The translations under genes were made by a program, and so were the position numbers. Source: CAUPWF01 sp964369755 (lineage in GTDB: Bacteria; Bacillota; Clostridia; Lachnospirales; Lachnospiraceae). From it: 64,000 nt of DNA. Below are positions 27,713 through 36,154 of this stretch, one piece after another. Position 1 is the first letter of the stretch, and each line of letters starts with the position of its first letter. Where the stretch lies: positions 1 to 64,000 of the forward strand of contig CAYJFY010000010.1 in assembly GCA_964369755.1 (NCBI GenBank), read 5' to 3'. The notes beneath the pieces are model-generated. The model ran no database searches. It was not told the origin of the DNA and saw nothing but the letters and a program-made list of their open reading frames with translations.

Positions 27713-27759
27713 AAATATCCTCCTTTAACGAATTCATTTTTGTCCTGCTGACTTTGCCC

Positions 27760-27787
27760 ATTCTAGCACAACAAAAAAAACAGTCAA
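27760..27787 (-). promoter_or_regulatory. promoter of the NlpC/P60 gene
   Basis: Minus strand: -35 TTGACT (27782-27787), 16-bp spacer, -10 TAGAAT (27760-27765). Confidence 0.65.
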
Positions 27788-27913
27788 GGCAATTAAGAGT
27801 AACTTAAGAAAATATCAATAATACCCTAATGTTTTTCATGATTCGTTCATAATTTATACATGAACTGTATTTTTTTGCTTTATTTTACTAAATTGTGAAA
27901 CGACCATATAGAC

Positions 27914-27942
27914 TTGACTTTTTTTTACCTATATGCAATAAT
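27914..27942 (+). promoter_or_regulatory. promoter of perR
   Basis: -35 TTGACT (27914-27919), 17-bp spacer, -10 AATAAT (27937-27942). The -10 overlaps the putative PerR operator. Confidence 0.6.
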
Positions 27943-27969
27943 AACAGTAACTATTATTGTTATTATTTA
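27938..27969 (+). promoter_or_regulatory. putative PerR operator (autoregulation)
   Basis: An inverted repeat with arms ATAATAACA and TGTTATTAT around 11 bp overlaps the perR -10 region. The motif CAGTAAC-x-ATTA-x-T-x-TTATTATT (27945-27967) recurs at 28435-28457 just upstream of rubrerythrin. The A/T-rich dyad resembles known Per boxes. Confidence 0.6.
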
Positions 27970-27984
27970 GTAAAGGAGGCAACA

Positions 27985-28377
27985 ATGCAAGCATTAAAAC
28001 ACAGCAAACAGCGTGAATGCATCAAAGAATATCTTGCAAACTCATATGATCATCCCACTGCTGATATGGTATATTCGCATGTAAGATCACAATTTCCGAA
28101 CATTAGCCTTGGAACGGTTTACAGAAACCTAAACCTGCTAACTGATATTGGCGAGAGCTTAAAGATATCCACCCCTGCAGGCGGTGACCGTTTCGACGGG
28201 CAAACCAATCCGCATAATCATTTTATATGTAATCAGTGTGGTCAGGTATACGATATTCAATTACATGAACTCGATGCATTAAAGAATATGAATGGTGAAC
28301 CCTTCAGCGGTTCTATCGAGAGTCACTCTACGGTTTTCCTTGGAAAATGTGATTCTTGCAGTAACTATTCAGCCTAA
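27985..28377 (+). CDS. perR: peroxide-sensing Fur-family repressor PerR
   Basis: A 130-aa winged-helix metalloregulator. All five ligands of the PerR sensing site are present with the same spacing as in Bacillus subtilis PerR: His23, Asp71, His77, His79 and Asp90 (equivalent to H37, D85, H91, H93, D104). An aspartate at the last position, rather than Fur's glutamate, favours PerR. The structural zinc site is Cys82/85 and Cys122/125. ATG 27985 follows AAAGGAGG; an upstream extension of 30 codons lies in the promoter and operator and is rejected. The last residues (SNYSA) are encoded by a 15-bp sequence repeated at 221-235. Confidence 0.92.
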   Translation: MQALKHSKQRECIKEYLANSYDHPTADMVYSHVRSQFPNISLGTVYRNLNLLTDIGESLKISTPAGGDRFDGQTNPHNHFICNQCGQVYDIQLHELDALKNMNGEPFSGSIESHSTVFLGKCDSCSNYSA

Positions 28378-28400
28378 ACACTAAATTTTTGAAAAAAGTA

Positions 28401-28429
28401 TTGACAAGTAGACGATACTATGATATTTT
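28401..28429 (+). promoter_or_regulatory. promoter of reverse rubrerythrin
   Basis: -35 TTGACA (28401-28406), 17-bp spacer, -10 TATTTT (28424-28429). A consensus -35 fits a strongly expressed defence gene. Confidence 0.75.
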
Positions 28430-28434
28430 AATAT

Positions 28435-28457
28435 CAGTAACAATTACTATTATTATT
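28435..28457 (+). promoter_or_regulatory. putative PerR operator of rubrerythrin
   Basis: This 23-bp motif matches the perR operator at 20 of 23 positions (CAGTAAC, ATTA, TTATTATT blocks in register). It starts five bases after the -10 box, so a bound repressor would block transcription initiation. Confidence 0.6.
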
Positions 28458-28487
28458 AACTGAAAGAAATTAGGAGGAATTAAAATT

Positions 28488-29030
28488 ATGCAAAAATATG
28501 TATGTACAGTATGTGGTTACATCCACGAAGGAGACGCAGCACCAGCACAATGTCCACAATGTAAGGTAGGAGCAGAGAAGTTCAAATTACAAGAAGGCGA
28601 CAAGTCTTGGGCAGCTGAGCACGTAGTAGGAGTAGCTTCAGGAGTAAGCGAAGACATCTTGGCTGGACTAAGAGCAAACTTTGAAGGAGAATGTACAGAA
28701 GTAGGTATGTACCTAGCAATGTCACGTGTAGCACACAGAGAAGGATATCCTGAAATCGGATTATACTGGGAGAAAGCAGCTTGGGAAGAAGCAGAGCATG
28801 CTGCAAAATTCGCTGAGTTATTAGGTGAAGTTATCACAGATAGCACAAAGAAAAACTTAGAAATGCGCGTAGACGCTGAATGTGGCGCTACAGCAGGTAA
28901 ATTCGAACTAGCTAAAATGGCAAAAGCTCAAAATCTAGATGCAATTCATGACACAGTTCACGAAATGGCTAGAGATGAAGCTAGACACGGAAAAGCTTTC
29001 GAAGGATTATTGAAGAGATACTTCGGGTAA
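28488..29030 (+). CDS. reverse rubrerythrin
   Basis: A 180-aa peroxide-scavenging protein with the rubredoxin domain at the N-terminus (Cys6/9 and Cys22/25), reversed relative to classical rubrerythrin. The ferritin-like diiron domain follows, with GECTEVGMYLAMSRVA, WEEAEHAAKF and ARDEARHGKAF supplying Glu/His ligands. It reduces H2O2 to water with electrons from NADH via a rubredoxin reductase. AGGAGG precedes the ATG. It lies directly behind perR and shares the putative PerR operator motif, so it is probably peroxide-inducible. Confidence 0.93.
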   Translation: MQKYVCTVCGYIHEGDAAPAQCPQCKVGAEKFKLQEGDKSWAAEHVVGVASGVSEDILAGLRANFEGECTEVGMYLAMSRVAHREGYPEIGLYWEKAAWEEAEHAAKFAELLGEVITDSTKKNLEMRVDAECGATAGKFELAKMAKAQNLDAIHDTVHEMARDEARHGKAFEGLLKRYFG

Positions 29031-29050
29031 TCTAGAATAAATCAATGTTA

Positions 29051-29106
29051 AACAAGGGGACAGTGGAAGGATGAGCTACGCTCATATCTCCACTGTCCCT
29101 TTTGTT
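29051..29106. terminator. bidirectional terminator between rubrerythrin and the DEAD helicase
   Basis: A stem of about 17 bp (AACAAGGGGACAGTGGA / TCCACTGTCCCTTTTGTT, one bulge) capped by a second hairpin (GATGAGCTACGCTCAT) and followed by T-runs on both strands. Confidence 0.85.
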
Positions 29107-29120
29107 TTGACATCGCCCTT

Positions 29121-30704
29121 TTATTTGCTGTTGGCTGGTTCTACTGCTACTTGCTTCCCTTTAATGGTCGCATTTTGCATCGCATGTAGTACGTCTTTCG
29201 CGTATTCACGCGGAACTTCTACAAAGGTATATTTATCAAACATATCAATTGTTCCAATCAATTTCCCTGGCATTCCACTCTCTCCAGCGATTGCACCTAG
29301 GATATCTCCTGGTTTCGCCTTGTTCTTTTTACCAATATTGATGAACATCCTTACCATTCCTGGTTCTTCTGCTCCAGTATCTGAGAACTGCATCTCTTCT
29401 TGCTCTGTCTCATTGCTTCCGATTGCCATCTTCAAGAATGCAGTCGCAATATCCATCGCCGTATAATCTGACTCGTTAATCTTTTGCTCGATCACTTGCA
29501 TTAGGGATCCTAATTCACCACCTGCGATTACGTGATCCACTTCTCTTAGGATATTTTCTACTTTTCGATTCTCTACATCTGTATTCGACGGTACTTTTTG
29601 CGCATAGATCTTTGTCTTGCAGTAGCGCTGAATATCTTTGATTTTATACACTTCTCTTCCAGAAACAAAAGAGAATGCCCTTCCTACGCGGCCTGCACGT
29701 CCTGTTCTTCCGATTCTGTGTACATAGTATTCCTCATCTTGTGGAATATCGTAGTTGAATACGCATTCGACTTCATCCACATCAATTCCCCTTGCCGCTA
29801 CATCTGTCGCAACCAAGATATCTGTCGAACCTTTTCGGAACCCTTGCATTACGCGGTCTCTCTGCGCCTGTTTCAAGTCACCATGAAGTCCTGCCGCAAA
29901 ATATCCCCTTCCAAGCAGAGCTGTAACCAATAAATCCACTTGCTTCTTGGTGTTACAAAATACAACCGATAATTTTGGCGAATAGATGTCCAATAAACGC
30001 GACAATACTTCTTCTTTATTTTTTTGCTTCACTTCAAAGTAAAACTGCTCGATATTTGGTACTGTTAATTCCTTCTTCGTAACCTTGATAATCTTCGCAT
30101 TTTTTTGGAATCTCTTCGTGATATCCATGATCGCCTGTGGCATTGTCGCAGAGAACAATACTGTTTGACGCTCTTCTGGAACGCCCTCTAGGATTGTTTC
30201 GATATCCTCACGGAATCCCATGTTCAACATTTCATCCGCTTCATCCAGTACCATCATTTTCACATTTGTCATCTTGATTGTCTTACGTCTCATGTGATCC
30301 ATGACACGTCCAGGTGTTCCGATCATTACCTGCACTCCACTCTTCAATGAACGGATTTGCTTCACAATCTCTTGCCCACCATAGATTGGCAATACTTTGA
30401 TTCCATGCATGTATTTCGCCAAACCACGCATCTCCTCGGCTACCTGAATCGCCAATTCACGTGTTGGGCATAAAATCACTGCTTGTAGGTGCTTGTTTTT
30501 CGGATCTATGTTTTCTAATAGTGGAATTCCGAACGCTGCCGTCTTACCTGTTCCTGTTTGGGCTTGACCAATCACGTCTACCCCTTCTTTTATGACTGGA
30601 ATCGCCTTGGTCTGAATCGGTGTAGCCTCTTCAAACCCCATATATTTTACTGCTTTTTCTATCTCCGGTCTTAATCCAAGTTCTTCAAATCTAATTGTTT
30701 CCAT
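29121..30704 (-). CDS. DEAD-box RNA helicase (DeaD/CsdA type)
   Basis: A 527-aa ATP-dependent RNA helicase. The Q-motif region (FEEATPIQTKAIP), motif I AQTGTGKT, motif Ia PTRELAIQ, motif II DEAD, motif III SAT and motif VI HRIGRTGRAGR are all intact. The last roughly 80 residues form a DbpA/CsdA-type RNA-binding domain (VRMFINIGKKNKAKPGDILG, then GTIDMFDKYTFVEVP). Such proteins act in ribosome assembly, RNA decay and cold adaptation. AGAGGTAG precedes the ATG. The 5' flank (30705-30828) contains dyads and may be a regulated leader. Confidence 0.92.
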   Translation of the reverse strand: METIRFEELGLRPEIEKAVKYMGFEEATPIQTKAIPVIKEGVDVIGQAQTGTGKTAAFGIPLLENIDPKNKHLQAVILCPTRELAIQVAEEMRGLAKYMHGIKVLPIYGGQEIVKQIRSLKSGVQVMIGTPGRVMDHMRRKTIKMTNVKMMVLDEADEMLNMGFREDIETILEGVPEERQTVLFSATMPQAIMDITKRFQKNAKIIKVTKKELTVPNIEQFYFEVKQKNKEEVLSRLLDIYSPKLSVVFCNTKKQVDLLVTALLGRGYFAAGLHGDLKQAQRDRVMQGFRKGSTDILVATDVAARGIDVDEVECVFNYDIPQDEEYYVHRIGRTGRAGRVGRAFSFVSGREVYKIKDIQRYCKTKIYAQKVPSNTDVENRKVENILREVDHVIAGGELGSLMQVIEQKINESDYTAMDIATAFLKMAIGSNETEQEEMQFSDTGAEEPGMVRMFINIGKKNKAKPGDILGAIAGESGMPGKLIGTIDMFDKYTFVEVPREYAKDVLHAMQNATIKGKQVAVEPANSK

Positions 30705-30828
30705 TTACTACCTCTTTCTTATAAACATCGCGTCATCACTCATACCCCGCTGTGCGATCCTCACGGAGCGTTTTTTGCGCAATGGAACTACCGTTTTTAT
30801 GTAAGAAAAATGCGGTTTCCCATCACAC

Positions 30829-30861
30829 GAAAAAAGACCCTCTGTACAAACAAAGGGTCTA
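30829..30861 (-). terminator. intrinsic terminator of citrate synthase
   Basis: Minus strand: AGACCCT pairs with AGGGTCT around 12 nt and is followed by TTTTTTCG; it lies about 60 bp past the stop codon. Confidence 0.8.
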
Positions 30862-30919
30862 ATACACTTAGGCAAGTATAGCAAATCGCCATTGACTTGT
30901 CAATAACATTATTGTGATA

Positions 30920-32302
30920 TTATTTTCTATCTTTCAATTCTACATAGTCGCGGTATGGCGCAAGTGGCTTATATGCTGGTCGAATAATCTTATCCACGTT
31001 CTTCAACTCTTCTAGTCTATGCGCACTCCATCCGACTACCCTCGCTGCTGCGAAGATCGGTGTATACAGTTCTTCTGGCAATCCAAGCATTCCATAAACC
31101 AATCCACTATAGAAGTCAACATTTGCGTTTACTCCTTTGTAGATGTGACGCTTCTCTCCGATTACTTTTGGCGCCATATACTCTACCATTTCATAAAGGT
31201 TATACTCATCGATATATCCTTTTTCATAAGCAAGCTCTTTTACAAATCCTTTAAATACTTCTGCACGAGGATCCGATACCGAATAGATTGCATGACCCAT
31301 TCCATAAATCAGACCTTTTTTGTCAAATTGTTTTTTATCCAACAAATCTTCTAGATAACGCTTTACTTCTGCTTCATCTTTCCAATCTTTTACATTTGCC
31401 TTCATATCACGAAACATTTCTGTTACTTTTATGTTTGCACCACCATGTTTTGGTCCTTTTAATGATGCCATCGACGCTGCCATGGTCGAATAGGTATCTG
31501 TTCCCGATGAAGTAACAACATGTGTTGTAAATGTAGAGTTATTTCCACCGCCGTGATCCATATGTAGCACCAATGCCATGTCTAGAAGTTTTGCCTCTAA
31601 CTTGGTGTACTTTCTGTCTTCTCGAAGCATCATAAGAATGTTTTCTGCTGTTGATAATTCAGGTTGTGGAGCGTATATCCATAGGTCTTCCCCTTGATTA
31701 TAGTTATATGCATGATATCCATATACCATAAGCATCGGAAATTGACTGATTAGATTGATGCACTGACTTAGTACATTTTCAATAGATGTGTCGTCGGCTT
31801 TCTCGTCATAAGAATATAGTGTCAATATCGAACGGCTTAAGCTATTCATCATATCCTTACTTGGGCTCTTCATAATAATATCTCTAACAAAATGTGTCGG
31901 TAGAGCACGTCTACTCACCATTAACTCGTGAAAATCTTTCATCTGCTGCTCTGTTGGCAGATCCCCAAACAATAACAGATATGTAATTTCCTCGAATCCT
32001 GTATGTTCCTCGTCTAAAAATCCCTTTACCAAGTCCTTTACGTTGTAACCCCTGTAATAAAGTCTTCCAGGGCAAGGAACTTCTTCCCCATTCACTATCT
32101 CTTTTGCATGTACGTCCGAGATATTTGTCAATCCTGCAAGGACACCCTTACCATTAACATCTCTCAAGCCTCTTTTAACTTCGTATTTTGCATAGAGCTC
32201 TTTTTCTATTGCATTATTCTCCTCAACTAGCTTGGCTAATTGTGTAATCTCCTCTGTGACTCCCATCACTTCGGCATTATTATATTGCGCTTTTGGTCCC
32301 AT
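30920..32302 (-). CDS. gltA: citrate synthase
   Basis: A 460-aa citrate synthase. It contains CPGRLYYRGYNVKDLV, the first catalytic histidine region LHMDHGGGNNSTF, the substrate loop SLKGPKHGGAN, and GMGHAIYSVSDPRA with the second histidine and catalytic aspartate. It condenses oxaloacetate and acetyl-CoA; a 2-methylcitrate activity cannot be excluded. ATG 32302 is used because AAGGAG and GGGAG lie just upstream; the ATG 14 codons earlier has no ribosome site. An aconitase-family hydratase is encoded 9 kb away, consistent with a partial TCA route to glutamate. Confidence 0.93.
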   Translation of the reverse strand: MGPKAQYNNAEVMGVTEEITQLAKLVEENNAIEKELYAKYEVKRGLRDVNGKGVLAGLTNISDVHAKEIVNGEEVPCPGRLYYRGYNVKDLVKGFLDEEHTGFEEITYLLLFGDLPTEQQMKDFHELMVSRRALPTHFVRDIIMKSPSKDMMNSLSRSILTLYSYDEKADDTSIENVLSQCINLISQFPMLMVYGYHAYNYNQGEDLWIYAPQPELSTAENILMMLREDRKYTKLEAKLLDMALVLHMDHGGGNNSTFTTHVVTSSGTDTYSTMAASMASLKGPKHGGANIKVTEMFRDMKANVKDWKDEAEVKRYLEDLLDKKQFDKKGLIYGMGHAIYSVSDPRAEVFKGFVKELAYEKGYIDEYNLYEMVEYMAPKVIGEKRHIYKGVNANVDFYSGLVYGMLGLPEELYTPIFAAARVVGWSAHRLEELKNVDKIIRPAYKPLAPYRDYVELKDRK

Positions 32303-32389
32303 ATCGTTCTCTCCCTTCTCCTTATTAATTGCACTTATCTTCATAAATCACACAGAAAATCCATGCGATTTAAGGTGCACTTGGTTTAC

Positions 32390-32418
32390 ATTATAGCAAA
32401 TATCAGCCTAATTCGCAA
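32390..32418 (-). promoter_or_regulatory. promoter of citrate synthase
   Basis: Minus strand: -35 TTGCGA (32413-32418), 17-bp spacer, -10 TATAAT (32390-32395). The -35 lies inside the 3' end of rsmA. The leader of about 80 nt contains the palindrome GTGCAC. Confidence 0.7.
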
Positions 32419-33289
32419 GTATATCCGCAAGTTGTGCAAAATCTTGCAGTTTTAACACCTCTCCCCGAACAGTCGGAGCATATCCTATTTTTTCAATTGC
32501 TTGCGCAATTTCTTCTTTATTAAAGTTCAACTCCGCCGAATTATTCAGCGAGTTCTGCAAAGTCTTTCTCCTCTGATTAAAGGATGCGCGAATCAACTTG
32601 AACATCAATGCCTCTTCCCTTACTTGAACTGGTTTCTCTGTATGTGTAGTGAGGCGAATAACTGCCGATCCCACCTTCGGTCTTGGCATAAAACAATTCG
32701 CTGGAACATTCGCCACAATGTATGGTTTCGCATAATATTGTACTGCAAGTGACAGTGCACCATAATCTTTGGTTCCTGGACCCACTTGCATCCGATCTGC
32801 CACTTCTTTTTGCACCATAACTGTAATGCTCTCGATCGGCACTTTCTTCTCAAACAATCCCATAATAATCGGAGTTGTAATATAATACGGAAGGTTCGCC
32901 ACGACCTTAATCGGTTTCCCCTCATTCTGCTCTCTCGCAATGGCCCCGATGTCCACCTTGAGCACATCTGCATTTAGAATCTCTACATTGTCATATGGCG
33001 AGAGCGTGTCCTCGAGAATCGGAATCAACGCTTTATCAATCTCTACCGCCACCACTTTTCTTGCTGCACAGGCTAGGTACTGAGTCATGGTTCCAATTCC
33101 TGGACCAATCTCTAAGACGAAATCCTCTTCTGTAATCTCGGCAGACGCTATGATTTTATCCAGAACATGGGTATCGATCAAAAAATTCTGCCCAAACTTC
33201 TTCTGGAAGGTAAAATTGTATTTCTGTAATATCTCTATGGTATTTTGTGGTTGCCCAAGTGTGGGCATTTTCTTTTCTTTAGATTCCAT
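32408..33289 (-). CDS. rsmA: 16S rRNA dimethyladenosine transferase RsmA/KsgA
   Basis: A 293-aa SAM-dependent methyltransferase that dimethylates A1518 and A1519 of 16S rRNA. FGQNFLID, the SAM-binding LEIGPGIGTMTQYLA and the catalytic NLPYYITTPI motif are all present. The C-terminal domain has RASFNQRRKTLQNSL, as in the family. ATG 33289 is chosen because AAAGGA precedes it by five bases. It overlaps the end of tatD by 11 bp and closes the metG-tatD-rsmA operon. The M5 ribonuclease gene (rnmV) that often separates these in Firmicutes is missing here. Confidence 0.94.
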   Translation of the reverse strand: MESKEKKMPTLGQPQNTIEILQKYNFTFQKKFGQNFLIDTHVLDKIIASAEITEEDFVLEIGPGIGTMTQYLACAARKVVAVEIDKALIPILEDTLSPYDNVEILNADVLKVDIGAIAREQNEGKPIKVVANLPYYITTPIIMGLFEKKVPIESITVMVQKEVADRMQVGPGTKDYGALSLAVQYYAKPYIVANVPANCFMPRPKVGSAVIRLTTHTEKPVQVREEALMFKLIRASFNQRRKTLQNSLNNSAELNFNKEEIAQAIEKIGYAPTVRGEVLKLQDFAQLADILAN

Positions 33290-34055
33290 ACAATTCCTTT
33301 CCATTCTGATAGGTTGCTGCTAAAACCGCCTCATAAGAAACTCCTTTGATTTCGGCGATTTCTTCCGCTACATATTTCAACTTACTGGAGTCATTTCTCT
33401 TTCCTCGATATGGCACTGGCGATAGATACGGCGCATCTGTTTCTAGAAGCAGAGATTCCAGCGGAGTTTCTTCCACCACCACTTTCAACTTATTTGCATT
33501 TTTAAACGTGATCACTCCACCAATCCCGATATAATACCCCAGTTTGACGTATTCTCTGGCGATTTCTGCCGAACCTGAGAAGCAGTGGATGACACCTCGA
33601 AGCCCTTGCCCCTCACTCTTGATGATTTCTAGGGTATCCTCCGTGGCGTCTCTGCTATGAACCACCACTGGCTTATCCAATTCTCTGGCCAATTGAAGTT
33701 GGCGGGTGAACCATTTCTTCTGGATTTCCTTCTCTTCTACATTCCAGTGGTAATCTAGACCAATTTCTCCTACTGCCACCACCTTCTCCAGAAGAAGCAA
33801 TCTTTTTATTTCCGCAAATACATCTTCATCTAGGCATCCCACTTCATCGGGATGAATCCCCACCGTAGCATATACAAAGGGGAATTGTTTTGCCAACTCA
33901 ATGGACTGCTTGCAGCCAGCAAAACTCGCTCCTATATTCACAACATATTCGACCCCACTGTCTTTTAGACCTGTCAAGAGTTCCTCTCGATCCCCATCGA
34001 ATTGCTCATCATCGTAATGTGCATGACTCTCAAATATTCTTGCCTCTAAGCTCAT
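33279..34055 (-). CDS. tatD: TatD-family metal-dependent deoxyribonuclease
   Basis: A 258-aa TIM-barrel hydrolase. The N-terminal metal site is ESHAHYDD, followed by ATVGIHPDEV, AVGEIGLDYHW, VVVHSRDA, GVIHCFSG and LLLETDAPYLSP. All expected metal-binding His/Asp/Glu residues are there. The family has 3'-5' exonuclease and D-aminoacyl-tRNA-related roles. ATG 34055 is chosen over a GTG at 34076. It lies between metG and rsmA, the conserved Firmicute order. Confidence 0.92.
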   Translation of the reverse strand: MSLEARIFESHAHYDDEQFDGDREELLTGLKDSGVEYVVNIGASFAGCKQSIELAKQFPFVYATVGIHPDEVGCLDEDVFAEIKRLLLLEKVVAVGEIGLDYHWNVEEKEIQKKWFTRQLQLARELDKPVVVHSRDATEDTLEIIKSEGQGLRGVIHCFSGSAEIAREYVKLGYYIGIGGVITFKNANKLKVVVEETPLESLLLETDAPYLSPVPYRGKRNDSSKLKYVAEEIAEIKGVSYEAVLAATYQNGKELYGI

Positions 34056-34101
34056 AACTCTCTCTTTCTCTGTCACTTTACTCTATACCCGAATCTCTCG
34101 A

Positions 34102-36006
34102 TTAGAGGATTTCTGCCCCTGATGGCATAGATTTCTCTGGTGTCATAATCGAAAGATTTCCATCTGCGTCCTCTGCACATAGAATCATTCCCTCCGATAA
34201 TACACCTGCTAGCTTCGCTGGCTTCAAGTTCACCAATACCATGACCTTCTTCCCTACAAGTTCCTCTGGTTTATAATGCGCCTTAATTCCCGAAACAATC
34301 TGCTTTACTTGGCTACCAATCTTCACTTGTGAGCATAGAAGCTTCTTCGATTTCTTCACTTCCTCGCAAGCGATGATCTCGCCTACTTGAAACTGCATCT
34401 TCATGAAATCTCCAAATTCAATCTCTTCTTTCGCCTCGATATCGATTCCAGCCTCTTCTGCCGCTTCCTCTTCTACTGGGTGTAGCTCAGAAACCTTGGC
34501 CAACACTTCTTCCACATCAAGTCTTGCAAATAAAATCTCTGGCGTTTCTGTCACCTTTCCGTCCTTCATCTGCTGGAAAATCTTCGCTGAAGTCTCAGGC
34601 ATAAATGCTTCTAGTAACTCTGCTCCCTTTGTAATCCCTGCAATCAGGTTCCACAAAACAGTCTCTAGGCGATCACTCATGGCCTCATCTTTTGCCAATG
34701 CCCAAGGCATGGTCTCATCGATGTATTTGTTACAACGCTTAAACAGATTGAAGATCTCTGTCATGGCATCTGCCACTCTCAATTGGTCCATTTTATCATT
34801 GACAAGGTCTGGTGTCTTCTCAATCAATGCCTTCAAGTCCGCATCAATCTCTGCTTGATCCAAGCACACCTGCTTATCCGTCACACTTCCATTGAAGTAT
34901 TTATTTGTCATAGAAACCGTACGATTCACAAGGTTTCCTAGGGTATTCGCTAAATCGGAGTTCATACGCTCTACCATAAGTTCCCATGTAATGACACCAT
35001 CGTTGTCAAATGGCATCTCGTGAAGCACGAAGTAGCGCACTGCATCCACGCCAAAGAATTCCACTAACTCCTCTGCGTAGAGTACATTCCCCTTGGACTT
35101 ACTCATCTTGCCATCCCCTTGTAGCAACCAAGGATGTCCAAAGATTTGCTTCGGCAACGGTTGATCCAACGCCATCAAGAAGATTGGCCAGTAAATCGTG
35201 TGGAAGCGGATGATATCCTTCCCGATTAGGTGTAGGTCTGCAGGCCAGTTCTTAAAATATTGCTCTGTCGATTCCCCCTCACAGTCAAATCCAATTCCTG
35301 TAATATAGTTCGTCAATGCATCTAACCATACATAAACTACGTGTCTCTCGTCAAAGTCAACTGGAATTCCCCATTTGAACGAGGTACGTGAAACACATAG
35401 ATCTTGCAACCCTGGCAACAAGAAGTTGTTCATCATCTCATTTTTTCTCGATACCGGCTGAATAAACTCTGGATGCTCATTGATGTGAGCAATGAGTCGA
35501 TCTGCATACTTACTCATCTTAAAGAAATAGGCTTCCTCTTGGGCTGGCTGTACTTCTCTTCCACAATCTGGGCATTTCCCATCTACCAATTGTGACTCCG
35601 TGAAGAAGGACTCACAAGGTGTACAATACAACCCTTCATAATGCCCCTTGTAGATATCGCCTTGCTCATATAATTTCTTGAATATCTTCTGTACTTGTGA
35701 AACATGGTCCTCATCGGTTGTACGGATGAATTTATCATAAGATGTGTTCATCAAATCCCAAATATTTCTGATGTCTCCCGCTACGTGATCCACGAATTCT
35801 TGTGGTGTAATCCCCGCTTCTTCTGCCTTTAACTCTATTTTCTGTCCATGCTCATCTGTTCCTGTCATAAAGAACACGTCATACCCTTGATTTCTCTTAT
35901 GTCTTGCAATGGCATCTGCCAAAATAATCTCATACACATTTCCGATATGTGGCTTTCCAGATGTATAAGCAATCGCTGTCGTGATGTAATATTTTTTATT
36001 TTCCAT
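34102..36006 (-). CDS. metG: methionyl-tRNA synthetase
   Basis: A 634-aa class I aminoacyl-tRNA synthetase. The HIGH signature appears as GKPHIGNVYE, the zinc knuckle as CTPCESFF and CPDCGRE, and KMSKS as GDGKMSKSKGNV. The C-terminal roughly 105 residues form the EMAPII/Trbp111-like tRNA-binding and dimerisation domain (VGEIIACEEVKKSKKLLCSQ). It charges initiator and elongator tRNA-Met. The leader is short, with TATAAT about 40 bp upstream, and there is no T-box. Confidence 0.95.
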   Translation of the reverse strand: MENKKYYITTAIAYTSGKPHIGNVYEIILADAIARHKRNQGYDVFFMTGTDEHGQKIELKAEEAGITPQEFVDHVAGDIRNIWDLMNTSYDKFIRTTDEDHVSQVQKIFKKLYEQGDIYKGHYEGLYCTPCESFFTESQLVDGKCPDCGREVQPAQEEAYFFKMSKYADRLIAHINEHPEFIQPVSRKNEMMNNFLLPGLQDLCVSRTSFKWGIPVDFDERHVVYVWLDALTNYITGIGFDCEGESTEQYFKNWPADLHLIGKDIIRFHTIYWPIFLMALDQPLPKQIFGHPWLLQGDGKMSKSKGNVLYAEELVEFFGVDAVRYFVLHEMPFDNDGVITWELMVERMNSDLANTLGNLVNRTVSMTNKYFNGSVTDKQVCLDQAEIDADLKALIEKTPDLVNDKMDQLRVADAMTEIFNLFKRCNKYIDETMPWALAKDEAMSDRLETVLWNLIAGITKGAELLEAFMPETSAKIFQQMKDGKVTETPEILFARLDVEEVLAKVSELHPVEEEAAEEAGIDIEAKEEIEFGDFMKMQFQVGEIIACEEVKKSKKLLCSQVKIGSQVKQIVSGIKAHYKPEELVGKKVMVLVNLKPAKLAGVLSEGMILCAEDADGNLSIMTPEKSMPSGAEIL

Positions 36007-36154
36007 TCTTATTCTCCTTTATTCGAATATTTCTACTCGAAACATTATAACAGAAGAACAGGCTTTTTGCCACAACTACCGACATCTTTATCCTGCCTTC
36101 ATACATATTTATCATATGTGATACATAAAATTAAAAAAAATCAGAGGTTCACCT

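Noticed and set aside
36007..36100. Possible T-box leader upstream of metG
   Set aside because: The promoter -10 (TATAAT) lies about 40 bp from the start codon, leaving no room for a T-box; no TGGNACCGCG motif is present.
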